Origin: Peromyscus leucopus
Lineage: Eukaryota; Chordata; Mammalia; Rodentia; Cricetidae
Length of the DNA: 64,000 bases
Assembly: GCF_004664715.2 (NCBI RefSeq)
Contig: NC_051068.1
Coordinates: 49,698,953-49,762,952 of the forward strand
Direction: 5' to 3'
The notes below the pieces were generated by a model. The model saw only the letters and a list, made by a program, of their open reading frames with translations, made no database searches and was not told the origin of the DNA. A program made the position numbers and the translations under genes. Shown piece by piece: positions 11,874 to 24,302 of the stretch (position 1 is its first letter; every line of letters begins with the position of its first letter).

Positions 11874-12504
11874 TGTGTTTGTGATTTCTTACCCCTCCAT
11901 ATTTCATTAATGCGTGATGTGGAAAGGAAGTACTGGTCACAAAAAGGACCATTGACCTTCAATTCCCCAGTTTTTAGTACCACAAAAAATAAACCCCTCT
12001 ACTCTCTCATTTACTTTTTTTTTCAGGTATTCTGGTATAGCAGCATAATAAACTAAGATATTAAATATTAAAAATTATGAAGCAAGAATACCTTTCTATG
12101 CTCTGTCTTCTAAAAACACCTGAGCAAGATAGAGTGGTTCTGGAAGACTGAAAAAATCAGTGCTTTCTGGACATGAAAAAAAAGAATTACACATGTAATC
12201 CTGACAAATGAAGTTGTCTGCATAAGACATAAAAAGATAAGCCAATCAATATATCATATGTAGGGGAAATATATAAGCACCTAATATAGCATATGTATGG
12301 GGAAGATATAGGCACCTAAACATTCAACTGTTAGACAGCTAAGCTTTGTGAGAAGAAGGAGAGTGAGCTCTTTACGGATGTGGCCCAAAGAAGGTTGACT
12401 TTGCTCAATTGTAAGGATCCACATTTATTTAAATATGTGTATTTGGACAACAATGATTTTACTCAAGGAGTTATCAAAAATGTACCTATCTATATCTATA
12501 TCCA
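11874..12504. other. unassigned DNA
   Basis: No named repeat. Two short similar blocks (near 12248 and 12281, each containing 'atatgta' and 'ggcacctaa'/'agcacctaa') look like a local imperfect duplication. Confidence 0.45.
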
Positions 12505-12609
<105 letters not shown>

Positions 12610-12888
12610 AGAGTTTGTAAGGAAACTCTTAGGAGTTTGTAGGGGAAGTGTAGGATACATAAGATCAAAAACATTGCATACATGTATAAAATTTTCCAAG
12701 AATAAATAAAAGATAATACATCAAAAACAACATATTTATTGTTAGGCTTTGTTTTATGAGAGTAAAAAAAAAAAAACAAAAAAAACATAAATTACAGATA
12801 ATGTTTACATATCCCCATCAGAATTTCCCACTGTTCCCCTTTTGTTGATGACTGTATGTGGCTGCAGTAGAAGCAACTCTTCTTTCAT

Positions 12889-12912
12889 CCAAGGTAACAA
12901 TCTTTTTCTTCT

Positions 12913-12955
<43 letters not shown>

Positions 12956-13114
12956 CTCCGAGACAGGGTTTCTCTGTGTAGCTTTGCACCTTTCCTGGAA
13001 CTCACTTGGTAGCCCAGGCTGGCCTCGAACTCACAAAGATCCACCTGCCTCTGCCACCCTAGTGCTGGGATTAAAGGCATGTGCCACCACTGCCTGGCCA
13101 AGGTAACAATCTTT
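12889..13114 (-). repeat. B1 SINE, antisense, with 17-bp TSD
   Basis: Young B1 with a long T-tract (about 12916-12956) and a body close to the cricetid consensus. It is flanked by the perfect direct repeat ccaaggtaacaatcttt at 12889-12905 and 13098-13114, so insertion was by L1-type target-primed reverse transcription. Confidence 0.95.
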
Positions 13115-13345
13115 AGTGGACCTCCTCAGACCTCTAAAGCAGAAGGATTATGTTGGAATAAGGACCATAAAATACATCACTGTTATCACTGTACATCTTT
13201 TGAACATATTTGTTTTTCAATATACAGTAATCTTATACTATGCTGTCTAAGATGTATGGATTCAAGATAACCAAGTAAATATGAAATGCTATGTGAACTA
13301 TAGCTATTTTGGGATCAGGTTCTATTACTTCTAAACATTTAAATG

Positions 13346-13522
13346 TGAAGTGGTGGCGCATGTCTTTAATCCCAGCACTCGGGAGGCAGAGGCAGGAGGA
13401 TCTCTGTGAGCTTGAGGCCAGCCTGGTCTCCAAAGCAGAAAGGCGCAAAGCTACACAGAGAAACCCTGTCTCAAAAAACTAAAAAAAAAAAAAGAAAAAA
13501 AAAAGAAAAAAAAAAAAAGAGA
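13346..13522 (+). repeat. B1 SINE
   Basis: Sense B1 ('ggtggcgcatgtctttaat' ... 'cacagagaaaccctgtctc') with a long A-rich tail at 13478-13522. It lies opposite the antisense B1 at 12906 with only about 230 bp between them. Confidence 0.92.
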
Positions 13523-14645
13523 AATAGATTCATAATGAAATGATACTGAGTGTTTTTTCTACTTCTACAATTCTACTTTCTTTTATGAGTATACAACTAT
13601 AGAGAAATGAATATTCTAAATTCTTACTTCAGAAAAGATTTGATTTTTTTTACATTATCCAAAAATTGATAACAAAAATATTATATACATATCCACAACT
13701 CCAATATCCAAAATAGAAAAAGCAGAATGTTTAGTATTATTCTAGTGAGAAACATAAAAAATCTCCATACTATAGACCTTATTAAAATTTTTCTGTTCTG
13801 AATGTACAATTTTGACATTTTAACTTTATTTCCCTAGGGTCTGTGGGTGAGGCAACCTTCTGCTTAGCTTTATTATGGATTTCAAGACTTTATTATCATT
13901 TTGTTTGTGTTGACTCATTTTCATAATTGAGGATATTTGCTTGATTAATTAACTTTTATCCATGTTTTGTAAAAGAGATGCTATCAAACATATTGTGATA
14001 AAAACATAAATGATAATGGATATAAATGGTGCATTGAAAAGTAATTCTAAATTAAATTTATTGTATCAATGAGATGACTGTTTTAATCAATTCCATCTTT
14101 GTATTTATTACCTAAAAATATTCTCCAGACCGTGTGAATTCAGTTTAAAATTTAAATTATATTTATTTAAAATATTATTCCACATAAAAATTAATCCCAA
14201 TAGACAAATTTCAAGGAAAGTTTTTTTTTTTTTTTAAACAATTTGGCCACTTACTTTATCACCTAGAAATAACAAAGCTTTCTGAGGTACAGAGTCCTAG
14301 ATGTTAAAATAACTCTTTATGGGATGGAAATTAAAATAATGCATACAATGCACTAATGATTTTCCTTGGACACATGCTGTATATTTGCCATAAATTTCAC
14401 AAAAAATTACAGTATGAAGATGAACAGAATTTTTAAATGCATGTTAAACATTAAGGAAAAGGTAGAGCAACAGATAATTTAATAATGTTGAAGGGAATGT
14501 AAATTTAGCAACAAAAACAGGTATTGGGGATCAGTAGTATTTCCTAATGGTCACGCCATCATCAGAGTTTCCTAACAAGTCAGGTTATTCATAATCGTGA
14601 AAAGTTGGTGCCAACCCAGAAAATATGGCAGCTGCACATAGTTAG

Positions 14646-14646
<1 letters not shown>
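13523..14646. other. unassigned AT-rich DNA
   Basis: Only a T-homopolymer at 14221-14235 stands out. Confidence 0.5.

Positions 14647-14699
<53 letters not shown>
14647..14699. repeat. (CA)n microsatellite
   Basis: Uninterrupted CA run. Confidence 0.95.
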
Positions 14700-14700
<1 letters not shown>

Positions 14701-15295
14701 GATTGCTGGCCCACTTTCTTCTTCTTTGGCTCAGAACTACTGATTTCTGATTACTCTTCCACAAATGATCCCTGGGTCTTTAGAAAAGAAAGGGTATAAT
14801 ATAGAGACCTTTACACAGTCACTTATTCTCTGCATTTTGTCCAGATGTCAGTCTCTGTGTAGTTGCTATCTGCTTCAAATAGAAGCTTCTCTGACAAGGA
14901 AGGAGATTTGCACAAATCTGAGGTGTAAGGCTAAGTCACTCAGATTTGATTTAATACTATGTTTAAGAGGAAAATAGTAGGGACTTTAAAATGTAGCTTT
15001 AAAACCATGCCCAAAATGTTTGGAGTGGATGAAAGTTTTACAGAGTAATTTCCGAACTTAGTTCTGTAACTTTAGAACTTCAGTTGAAACTGAACAGTTA
15101 GGTTAGTTAAAAATCAAATCAAAACTGAATGGCAAATTGCAATAAATGAAAATGTGTGGGACGCCAAATAACTACTGGGGACCTGCTATTTACATCAGAA
15201 CATAGAAACAAATTTGAGACTTTGATGTAATATGATAGAAAGTAATCTAAGTAAGCTATCTAAGTAAGTTTGTTAAATAAAAAAAAAAGTATATT
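14700..15295. other. unassigned DNA
   Basis: No gene or repeat recognised. Two overlapping short frames (14605-14799 and 14765-14977, +) show no domain. Confidence 0.5.
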
Positions 15296-15405
15296 TGGGG
15301 CTTGAGGAGGTATGTCAGCTAAGTGCTTCCTTCTCAACTATGAAAGTTTGAACTTGTCAGAAAAATCTATTTTAAAAAAGAGAAGAAAACAAAGGTGAAG
15401 AATAA

Positions 15406-15440
<35 letters not shown>

Positions 15441-15468
15441 ACAACAACAACAGAAGAAGAAAAAGAGC
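15296..15468 (+). repeat. weak ID/B2-like SINE head and purine-rich tract
   Basis: 'ggggcttgaggaggtatgtc' followed by a diverged A/B-box-like stretch suggests an old tRNA-derived SINE. It runs into a GAA/GGA/CAA-rich low-complexity tract at 15395-15468, possibly its expanded tail. Confidence 0.45.
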
Positions 15469-16507
15469 TTATCATATAGCACTTGCTTGAACCCTGAGCA
15501 CTAGTTAAAAGAGAAAGGATCTCTAAGGTCCAGTGTCTTGCTTGGTTAGCCTACTACTCTATCTTCTGACCGAAGAGATGTCTTGTTCCCCTAAAAAAAA
15601 AAAAAAACTCCTAGGGAATTATATTTAAGGGTGATATTTGGCTTCCACATGGTATCACATACATGCATACTTACAAGCACTTGTGAACTCACATGAACAT
15701 ACAAGCACATGCACACTGAAAATATACATCTGAATATTATTATTATTATAGATTTCCAAGTTGCCCATAGGGTGGAAGTGATTCTGGCTACCATGAATTG
15801 TAAGCAAATACTCCCATTTCTCTCTATTCTCGACCACAATATGGGCCACTAGACTTTAATTTTTGGCCATACAGCATTTGAAATGATATTATTTTGACTT
15901 TGATTTTTGTCTCTCTGATTGTTAATGACTATGAAGATATTCATAATTAAAACTGTGCTCAAAGAGTTGTGCTATTTTCATTTTTATATTTTTCATTTAT
16001 CATGAGTTTCTAATATTTTTGTTATATAACCTTTACATGTTATTAATATTAATTGGTTTGCTTTAAGTACAGAGACTGTAATGTAAGAAGGGAAATAATA
16101 TTTTCATAAAGTATTATGCAAGTAAATTCTTTTGTGTGAAATACTTTTCATGAGCCTTGATTAATAATTCTTTCCAACATTCCTAAATTGAATCTACCAT
16201 ACTGGATTTAACATCTGAGATTAGGTTTTCTTCCTTTACCCAAATTATACTTTATGAATAACATGACTGTTTCCATACCTCAAGTTTTTGATAGTATTGT
16301 GGCTATGAGTTTTGTTGCTGTTTTTGTAAAGTTGAAATATATTCTTTTGTACCAGGAACAATATTTCATAACTGACTATAACACAATAGCTATATTTTTC
16401 TGCTGATAATGAATAGTGACTCTGATTTCTATCACATTTGAATAATGTTGCATTTAACATATTGTTAATATTATTTGGCTTCCCTCCTTCTCCTTCCTCT
16501 TTCTCTT
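15469..16507. other. unassigned AT-rich DNA
   Basis: A-homopolymer at 15593-15607. Otherwise nothing I can name. Confidence 0.5.
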
Positions 16508-16521
16508 CACACACACACACA

Positions 16522-16554
<33 letters not shown>
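16508..16554. repeat. (CA)n microsatellite
   Basis: CA run with one 'tac' interruption. Confidence 0.95.
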
Positions 16555-17151
16555 TAAATTTGCATACTTAAATGGTTTTCTTCATCAAATACTGTCAATC
16601 ACTAATTTAAAATTGAAAAAAATTTACATTCTTGGAATACTGAGAAAAATACCCCTCAATAAGTAATCAAGTAATAAGATCTGTTCATTATATTTCTATT
16701 TAGAAAACATCTGGAAGTCAGTATCTGGTGAGACTTTAGGCTTTGTGGGAATTGAATGGAATAATGGAATAGAAGATGAAGATCAATTGGAGAGATTGCA
16801 TATATTTACATATTTATGTAAATAAAAACCAAAGAGAGGGCTAGAATTTTCATACAATCCTCTTGACAACTTCAGCTGTTCCTCTGCCTTCCACAGAGTG
16901 ACCATCCTTCTTTGACATTATTTAATTGACCCCAATAAAACAAGACACTTAACCAATCTTTGTAAATAGTAACACGTTTCTGGGATATTTGGCTTGGTGC
17001 TTAGGTTTTGTTTTGGATTCCTATAATCATCCCTAAATATGAAAGATGTTGAGAAGAACTGAAGAAATGCAAAGGCTGGTTCAGAAGTAAGGAAATGTCC
17101 CAGACGGGAGCCTGTAGATGACAAACGGTGACTTTCATTTTGTGTCATTTT
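16555..17151. other. unassigned DNA
   Basis: No gene or repeat recognised. Confidence 0.5.
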
Positions 17152-17323
17152 TGTTTGTTTGTTTGTTTATTTTTATTTTTTGAGACAGGGTTTCTCTGTG
17201 TAGTTTTGGTGCCTGTCCTGGATCTCGCTCTGTGGACCAAGCTGGCCTTGAACTCACAGAGATCTGCCTGGCCCTGCCTCCCTAGTGCTGGGGATTAAAG
17301 GTATGTGCCACTGTCACCCAGTG
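17152..17323 (-). repeat. B1 SINE, antisense
   Basis: A (TTTG)n/T-rich tail, then a full-length B1 of the 'ggtgcctgtcctggatctc' subtype. This differs from the 'gctttgcgcctttcctgg' subtype of the copies at 25766 and 45580, so at least two B1 lineages are present. Confidence 0.92.
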
Positions 17324-17333
17324 TCAAGATTCT

Positions 17334-17360
17334 TTTTTGTTGTTGTTGTTGTTGTTGTTA
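17334..17360. repeat. (TTG)n microsatellite
   Basis: TTG run between the B1 and the following antisense L1 end. It may derive from the L1 tail. Confidence 0.9.
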
Positions 17361-17822
17361 AGAGATTTTTCTATTCATTTTACATACCAACCACAGATTC
17401 TCCTGTCCTCCCTCCTCCTGCCCGCCAGCATTCTCCCCCAACCCATCTCCCTTTCCTGCCTTCTCCAAGGCAAGGTCTCCCATGGGGAGTCAACAGAGCA
17501 TCATACATTCAGTTGAGGCAGGTCCAAGCTGCACAAAGTGTCTTGCCATAGGTGCTAGGTTCAAAAAGCTGGCTCATGCACTAGGAACATGTCCTGATGC
17601 CACTGACTGGGGCCCCTAAACAGTTCAAGTTAAACAACTGTCTTACTTATCCAGAATGCCTTGTCCAGTACCATGGGGGTTCCTGTGCTATTGGTCCACA
17701 GTTCATGTGTTTCCACTAGTTTGGCTAGTTGTCTCTGTACTTTTTCCAATCATGTTCTAGATATCTCTTGCTCAACATTCTTTATAGGCCTCCCTTGTCT
17801 CCTTGTTCTTTTTTGCTGTCCC
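17361..17822 (-). mobile_element. LINE-1 3'UTR, antisense
   Basis: Same antisense 3'UTR as at 4040-4505, from 'ttcattttacataccaacc' through 'gtctcccatggggagtcaa' to 'ttccactagtttggctagt'. The right end passes into the LTR at about 17823. Confidence 0.82.
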
Positions 17823-18053
17823 TGTTGTTGGTTATGCGGCGCCTCTGGGCAGCGGCCATGCCATCGGAGGAGAGTGTTGGAGTCATGAGCCTTAGTTACC
17901 TTTCTAGAGCTTTATTGGGAGAGAGGGGAAGAGAGAGATGGGGGGGAGGGAACAAGGGAGAGAGAGAGGGAGGAAGGGAGGGAGGGAGGGAAGGAGGGAA
18001 GGAGGGAGGAAAAGAAGGAGAGAAAGGGAGAGAGAGAAAAGAGAGGGAGAGAG

Positions 18054-18123
<70 letters not shown>

Positions 18124-18245
18124 CACACAGAGTGGGGGTACAGAAGGAGAGAGTGCAGAAAAGAGAACGCACAGAGGGCACACCTGCTTTTTAGGTTGGG
18201 ATGACATCACAGGCTGGTGACATAATTAAGGACATAATCCGTACA
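17823..18245 (-). mobile_element. LTR with embedded GA/CT tract
   Basis: Read on the minus strand it starts TGTACGG and ends ...CAACAACA, with an AATAAA signal (plus-strand tttatt at 17911-17916) followed by a GC-rich U5-like end (17823-17880). The U3/R part is filled by a 200-bp pyrimidine tract, seen as GA-rich on the plus strand at 17924-18121 with pure (GA)n at 18060-18121. I found no TSD. The family is not identified. Long open frames here are GA/CT artefacts. Confidence 0.55.
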
Positions 18246-19995
18246 CCTCTAACATAGAATCTGATAGTTTTGCTGTAATGATTGTTATCTTTCTTTGTAC
18301 TTAGTTCAGTAATTGATAAACAATATGAAAAATAAAATCCAAATAAAATGTAATTTAATGTTAAAGTTTGAATATTATAAGAGCTATTTTATTCATAAAG
18401 AAAAGAGTCATAAATTTAAATTTTCTATCACTATATAATATGTATTACTTTTTATACATAAAAGTTGTTGGAAGGGTATTAGGAGAAGGCCTCTAGCTAT
18501 TATTCCACTGGAGAGAAGGAGTTTTGTATTTTTTACCTTAAGCTGTAAATTTCATAATGCCTCTGAGGAAAATATATTTTATCTTTTGCATTAATATCTT
18601 CAAACTTTGGGGAAAAAAAGACCAAGGAGCACAAATAAAAGCCATGGAAACAGAGTTCAATTATAAAATAAACAAGTATCCATTAAACTATTTATCAACA
18701 AAACACAACTCTGTAAACTTGATCTACTTTCAGGCTGTCAATAGTGCCATGGTTGAAATCCCCACCAAAGGTAAGCCATCTTCTGTCTTCTGCATGACCA
18801 ATTAGCAGACTACCACATGAGACACCATCCAATGAGCCCCACATGAGCTTGTGTTCTAATATCATGACCAAAAATTACCTGGTTTAAAATTGCAGGGTAT
18901 TTTGTTTTATCTTAGGGGAATTATTTCAACCAATGTTTTATTTGTTTATTGTTGTTCATCTCTGGTACTCAAGACTTTTATAGCAAGGCGATCAATCAAA
19001 TGTGACATTTCCCAATTCTCTTTCTATTAAGTGCAACAACATGCATTGAAGATATTTGCCAGTGATATTAAATTAATTGCTACTCACAACTCTTTCCTTC
19101 TCTTTTCAAATATGAGCTTTACTATCCCTCAAGAAAATTTAGTAGAACAATAATCATTTTACTCTGTACAAGGTGGCAAATGTAGGTCTATTCCTATTTT
19201 GTGTAAGGTTGAATAGTATATCCCATATAGATATTAATGATATAGTACAAATACTTTGTGCAGGTTTATTTGATACACAAAAATGTCTGTATCATTTAGA
19301 AAATATGAAGATTAAAGGACTTAATCAACGTGTTCCATTCTTCATTATAATTTGTAGTAAGTAACAGTAATAATAAGATAATACGATCATTAAAAAATTT
19401 TGAGCTAAAATATTTACTTTTTTATGTGCAGTTACTAATTTTTGATACTCAGATTTAAGCTTTAAAATATCCAAATGAAAAGTTTAGTGTCTCTCACTAT
19501 TTTCCTAAGCCCTACTTTCTACTTTTGAATTATCCGACTTCCTACTACTTTTAGTGCCTTTTAAGTTTTAAGTATCATCTTCAACAATTACATTGTCACC
19601 TGCATAGTACACCTGTTTTACAGTAATGATAAATTGTATTACACATACTAATGGCCTCAAGATACATTACTATAAAATGGCCTTTTCCTGTTGTAGAATG
19701 CCAATGTGGGAAGTAAAAATCCACTATCAGTGTTGTACATTCTATGTGACAGCCCTATTACCCCTATTAGTTTGTTAAGTGCCACATGGTTAGAAATCAG
19801 GGCACATAAGAAAAAAACAATTTTAGAATAGAAAGTGCCACTGTAGCATTAAATATATGTATGTGTCCAATACTGGATAGTCATTGTTCATCAAATATTG
19901 TTCATCAAACATTCTGACTAAAAATATGTAAGGGGAGGCTGCTGAAAGAACCTAGGTAGAAACAAAAATGAGAAAAAGTTTTCAGAAGTGTAGTT
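18246..19995. other. unassigned AT-rich DNA
   Basis: No gene or repeat recognised. The 82-codon frame at 18557-18805 (+) has no domain I can name. Confidence 0.5.
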
Positions 19996-20158
19996 AAAAG
20001 AACTGAAAATAGCCGGGCGGTGGTGGCGCACGCCTTTAATCCCAGCACTCGGGAGGCAGAGGCAGGCGGATATCTGTGAGTTCGAGGCCAGCCTGGGCTA
20101 CCAAATGAGTCCCAGGAAAGGTGCAAAACTACACAGAGAAACCCTGTCTCGAAAAATC

Positions 20159-20190
<32 letters not shown>

Positions 20191-20194
20191 AAAT
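19996..20194 (+). repeat. B1 SINE with 15-bp TSD
   Basis: Full-length sense B1 beginning 'agccgggcggtggtggcgca', with a pure A-tail. It is flanked by aaaagaactgaaaat at 19996-20010 and 20180-20194. Little diverged, so recent. Confidence 0.95.
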
Positions 20195-20264
20195 AACAAT
20201 TCAAGCTGAGCGTTTATAAAAGAGATAAAGCTGTTAGAAATATAATTGCTGTTCAAATCTTGGA

Positions 20265-20705
20265 TGGTCTTTTAATAAAAAAAAACTCAGAGTCAGATAT
20301 TGGGGTGGAAACTGAAAGATCAGAGAAGCAGAGCAAGCCACAGCCACCACCTATTACCTACCAACTCCAGGTATCCTCAGACTGAAAGCCTCTAAGTCCA
20401 GACCCGATAGGGTCTCTGAACTGCTGCTTTAGTTCCTCTTTTCCTCATGCCTTATATACCTTTCTCTGCCCTGCTGTCACTTCCTGAGATAAAAGGCTGT
20501 GAGCTTCCCAGTAGTGGGATTAAAGGTGTGTGCTACCACTGCCTACATATCTTTCCAGTGTTTCCTTGAACTTATTGGGATCCAGGTGGATATCTGAGTG
20601 AGAGGATTAAGGGTGTGTGCCACCACTGCCTGACCTCTATGTCTAATATAGTGGCTGGATCTGTCTTCTCATCCCCAGGCAAGGTTTATTGGGGTACACA
20701 ATATA
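20265..20705 (-). mobile_element. composite repeat (family C) with B1-like modules
   Basis: One of three copies in the window (see also 24303 and 51054). It carries 'gatcagagaagcagagcaag' near the left end, a 'cttatatacctttct' block, and two separated B1-3'-like modules ('gggattaaaggtgtgtgct' near 20517, 'gtgtgccaccactgcctg' near 20615). It ends near 'tttattggggtacacaata'. I cannot name the family. An LTR or a SINE-derived composite are both possible. Confidence 0.6.
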
Positions 20706-21419
20706 TCATATTATTTTGATATGTATTTTGATATATATGGGTACACATATAATTTTCAAAATATAATAAAAATATTTACCCAAAGGAATAATATATAAAA
20801 CCTAAAAGGATAAAAACATGAAAGAAAACATGCATTGTTTGTCTTTCTGAGTTTCCTAATTTTACTTGCTATGATGATCTACAGTCCTCTCTTTTTCCAG
20901 ACAAGAGCATAATTTTATCTTTGTTTTTTGGTTAAATAACTTCATTATATACAAATTCACATGAATCCAGTCATAGACTGGATGTCTGATTCAATTGCAT
21001 GTCTATTCTGAATAATGCTGGAATAAACTACCTGCGCATGTATCTCTGTCATGATGGATTATATATATTCCTGTAGATTCAAAGAAATGGTAAGTATAGA
21101 CCAAATTGTGCTTTTACCCAGAAAATAATTTAGTTTGTATAATGAAATTTCAAAAACATCATTTTTAATCATCAATAAAATTAAGATGTAGTACAGTAGA
21201 TAAATTTATGAATACATAAATTTCGTTTTATAAATGAAAGAAAGAAAGCTAGAAAAAACCTCAATCATAGATACATATGAAAATACAAAAGTAGTGTCTA
21301 ATGAGCTATAATTTTCAGTGTTTAAGCATGTTTTTAATTACTCTAATAAGCAAAGGTTTTAGTACTCTGACATCAATCATTGAGTAACATGTCAATCTAC
21401 TTTTAGAAATTATTAAGGA
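20706..21419. other. unassigned AT-rich DNA
   Basis: No gene recognised. The part just before 21420 may be diverged L1. Confidence 0.45.
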
Positions 21420-21930
21420 ATACAGTACACAGGATATACACAGGTTCAAGTCTGATGGGGTCACAGCTCTGCATGGAGTACGTAGACACAGGCTCCCATC
21501 CTTAGCCAAGAAGCCATCTGCATTTGGCACCCTTTTGCAAGGGAAAAAAATAATTTTTCTTTCAATGAACTTTTGCAGAGTATATTAATCACACTTAAGC
21601 ATAAGTCCCACGCTAAGCAGTAGATGGCAAGCATAGAATAAACTAAATGATATTTATATCAGTGTTTTGTCTCATATTGTTTTGTTGGACATTTTCTGTC
21701 TTATCGATCCTTTGCTTATATACTATGGTTTACAATTACAATTTTGAATCCTCATGGGTTAGATTTTTGTGTATGTCTGTGTATTTTTATGTATATGGGG
21801 TTTCTTGTTTTTGTTTTCTTTTCTTCATTTTTTTAGTTATCCTGGTTTATTTTTCGTTCTTGGTTTATTTTCCTGATTGTTTCTAAAAGAGAGGTAGAAA
21901 AAATTAGGAAAGTTCACATAATTAAAACCA
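21420..21930 (+). mobile_element. LINE-1 3'UTR fragment (Lx-like)
   Basis: Shares landmarks with the copy at 61600-62362: 'gtctgatggggtc' near 21451, 'agcagtagatggcaag' near 21616, 'tatactatggttta' near 21718. It is strongly diverged and lacks the ORF2 part. Confidence 0.65.
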
Positions 21931-22059
21931 AATTGTAGGAATTTTGAGATTTCTTGTTAACAGAATTTGAGATTCAGAATCCAGAGAAAAGAAAGTATCG
22001 TTCTTCAGTGGAAGTGCTCCCACAAAACAATAAGTGTTTTCTTATGAAAACTTGTTGCT

Positions 22060-22225
22060 TTTAGAGAGGACTGAGGTTTGTTTCCAAACACCTGTATAGG
22101 ACTGCAAACAATGACTTCTACCTAATATTTCAGGGAACTTGACTTCCTCCCCAGGCACCTGAACTGTCATGAAGTACATACATACACTGAATATATACAC
22201 ACACTCATACAATATATAAATACAT
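22060..22225 (+). repeat. degraded B2-like SINE
   Basis: 'gaggtttgtttccaaacacc' resembles the B-box region, followed by the B2 middle ('tttcagggaacttgac', 'tccccaggcacctg') and a CA/TA-rich 3' end. Confidence 0.5.
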
Positions 22226-22277
22226 TTGCAAAATTATGAAACATAAAGACAACCTAAACACGAAAGTTTGTTTTTAA

Positions 22278-22328
22278 GCCTCCACAGAAGTAAAATAAAT
22301 ACATAATTTTCATGATTTCTGTGGAGGC
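22278..22328. other. 12-bp perfect inverted repeat
   Basis: gcctccacagaa at 22278-22289 is exactly complementary to ttctgtggaggc at 22317-22328, with a 27-nt AT-rich loop. I see no mobile-element ends around it. Confidence 0.7.
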
Positions 22329-23931
22329 TCCCAGAGCTCAGATTCCCAGTAGAGTTGGAGAAAGGGTCAGAATACTCCTTCCCAGGACAGAGGAGGCTTT
22401 CTAGGACAGTCAGGGATGACTTGGTGCAGTCACGGCTGATGGAATAATTGCTTACAAAAGCCATGTTGACTCTCCAAACTGAAATGTCTATTGTAAACTA
22501 GTCATAACTCAATAGCCCAGGAACACTGCTGATAGTCCACAAAATGAAGAAAGTGTAAAGGAATATGAACTCACTGTTTGAGTAGTCCCTGTTTTTAAGC
22601 ACTTTGCATTTTGCTTTTGAAGTTTCTACATCCTTCTAAACACTAAAAGGTCACTTAAACTAGAATACATATGAAAATGAGCCAACTGCAGATTAAAACT
22701 ACTATATTTAATTAAAAAAGAAGCTTACATTTTCCAAAATGGGAAAGCTATGTTGGTTCGTAGAAGGTAAGTTTAATTTCCCTTGCCCCATGGCAATCTA
22801 GGAAAAAATGTACATCTCATTTATCTTCATAAAGACTAAATAGTTTAACTGCAATGGCTATTTCTATTGTGTACAACAAATAAAGCAATTTTATAGTGTA
22901 GAATAGTACCTCTGTTTTCACAAAACATCTTTAAAATGACTTTAAAATTAGTATGACCGAATTTGATTAAATTTGAACAATGTCCACTTCATGTAAGCTC
23001 TAAAATAATTTTTTGGCTCGTAACTTCTGTTTCTAGACAGTCTAATTTATAGTAAAAAAAGTTATAGTAAAAATAAAATAATCATTAAAATCAGAAGACA
23101 GTTACAGATACAGAAAAATTGTATAAATGTAGGCAAATCTGTATTTTTTTCTGCTGTGAGGTTGCATTTAAAGAAGAATTTACACTAAAATATCTTTGAC
23201 TCCTAAGATAATAAATATTCTCTGTTTATTATCTTAGTGGGTCATTATGCTAGAGCACTTTCATATTAACCATGCTTGATTCAGTTCTGTATGCTTTTAA
23301 TTTTCTAGTTTTCATATTTTTTTACAATATTCAGAGATTTTGGAGGTTATTGGATTTATTATAAATATAGTTTATTAAGTCTTTGAGCATTTCCCACATA
23401 TTTGTAAAGCATTTTGATCATATTCACTTTCCATATTGTCTCTTACTTCCTCCTGTTTCTGTCCCTATAATTTCCTGAGTTTACTTTGTACTGCTGTCCT
23501 GGGGTTTTGGGACATCCACTGGAGCATAGTTAGATTATTTTGTTTTATTTTTAAGTATTTTGGTTACATTTTAAAAACATTAAGTCACTATGAAGTATAT
23601 TCAATTATATCTAGAATGTATACTACATTCCTATTATTAATACATAAAATTTTGAATTACATATACATTCCTATAGTATTATTAATGTGCCCTACATAAA
23701 TAGCAATATTTCTGGTTTCTACTAATTTAATCCAGGGGTTTAAGTGATAAAACTCAGTTCATTTTAAACATTAACTTTAATGTGTCCACAGATTAGATGA
23801 CTCAAATAGCAAATGGTTAACATAACCAAATTTATAAAAAAAAATTATGCACAAATTCAATCATAAGTATGGTAGGCCTTTTTGTGTATGCATTTATAAG
23901 CTGTTGATAAATCCTACAGTAAATAGTGAAG
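22329..23931. other. unassigned AT-rich DNA
   Basis: No gene or repeat recognised. The 87-codon frame at 23436-23699 (+) is Phe/Ile/Leu-rich with no domain. Confidence 0.5.
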
Positions 23932-24085
23932 GAAAGGATTTGGAGGTAGCTCAGCAGGCAAATAATTATGGAGCAAGAATAAAGACCTAGGTTCAGAAAT
24001 CAACAACCCCATAAAACCTGTGGTGGTACCTGCAGATATTCCTAGACTGTGTAAGGTAAAGACAGGAAAATAAATACCAAAGGCT
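23932..24085 (+). repeat. diverged B4/ID-like SINE
   Basis: 'ggatttggaggtagctcagc' and 'aagacctaggttcagaaatc' follow the A-box/B-box spacing of a tRNA-derived SINE, then 'ctgtggtggtacctgcaga' follows like the B1 part of B4. Confidence 0.5.
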
Positions 24086-24124
24086 TACTGATCAGTAGTT
24101 GTTTCCTGTCCTATACTGATATAT

Positions 24125-24300
24125 TCCTGTTAATTTTATTTTATTTTTGAGATTATATTTTAATTACATTTCTCCCTTCCCTTTCCTCCTTCCAAATACT
24201 CCCATATATGCCTCCCTGCACTCTTTCAAATTCATGACCTCTTTTTTCAATAATTATTATTGCATGCCTATATGTATATGCATGTAGCATGAATCTTAAA
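24125..24300 (-). mobile_element. LINE-1 3' tail, antisense (Lx-like)
   Basis: 'gagattatattttaattaca' and 'ttcaaattcatgacctctt' match the antisense rodent L1 3' tail, also present at 50535. Homology resumes at 24860-24900 ('cctaaatatagcctattca'), so this L1 was split by the composite repeat. Confidence 0.65.
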
Positions 24301-24302
24301 AA

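Noticed and set aside
17729..18220. 163-codon frame and overlapping frames on both strands
   Set aside because: They are translations of a GA/CT tract (Arg-Glu or Ser-Leu repeats) within an LTR.
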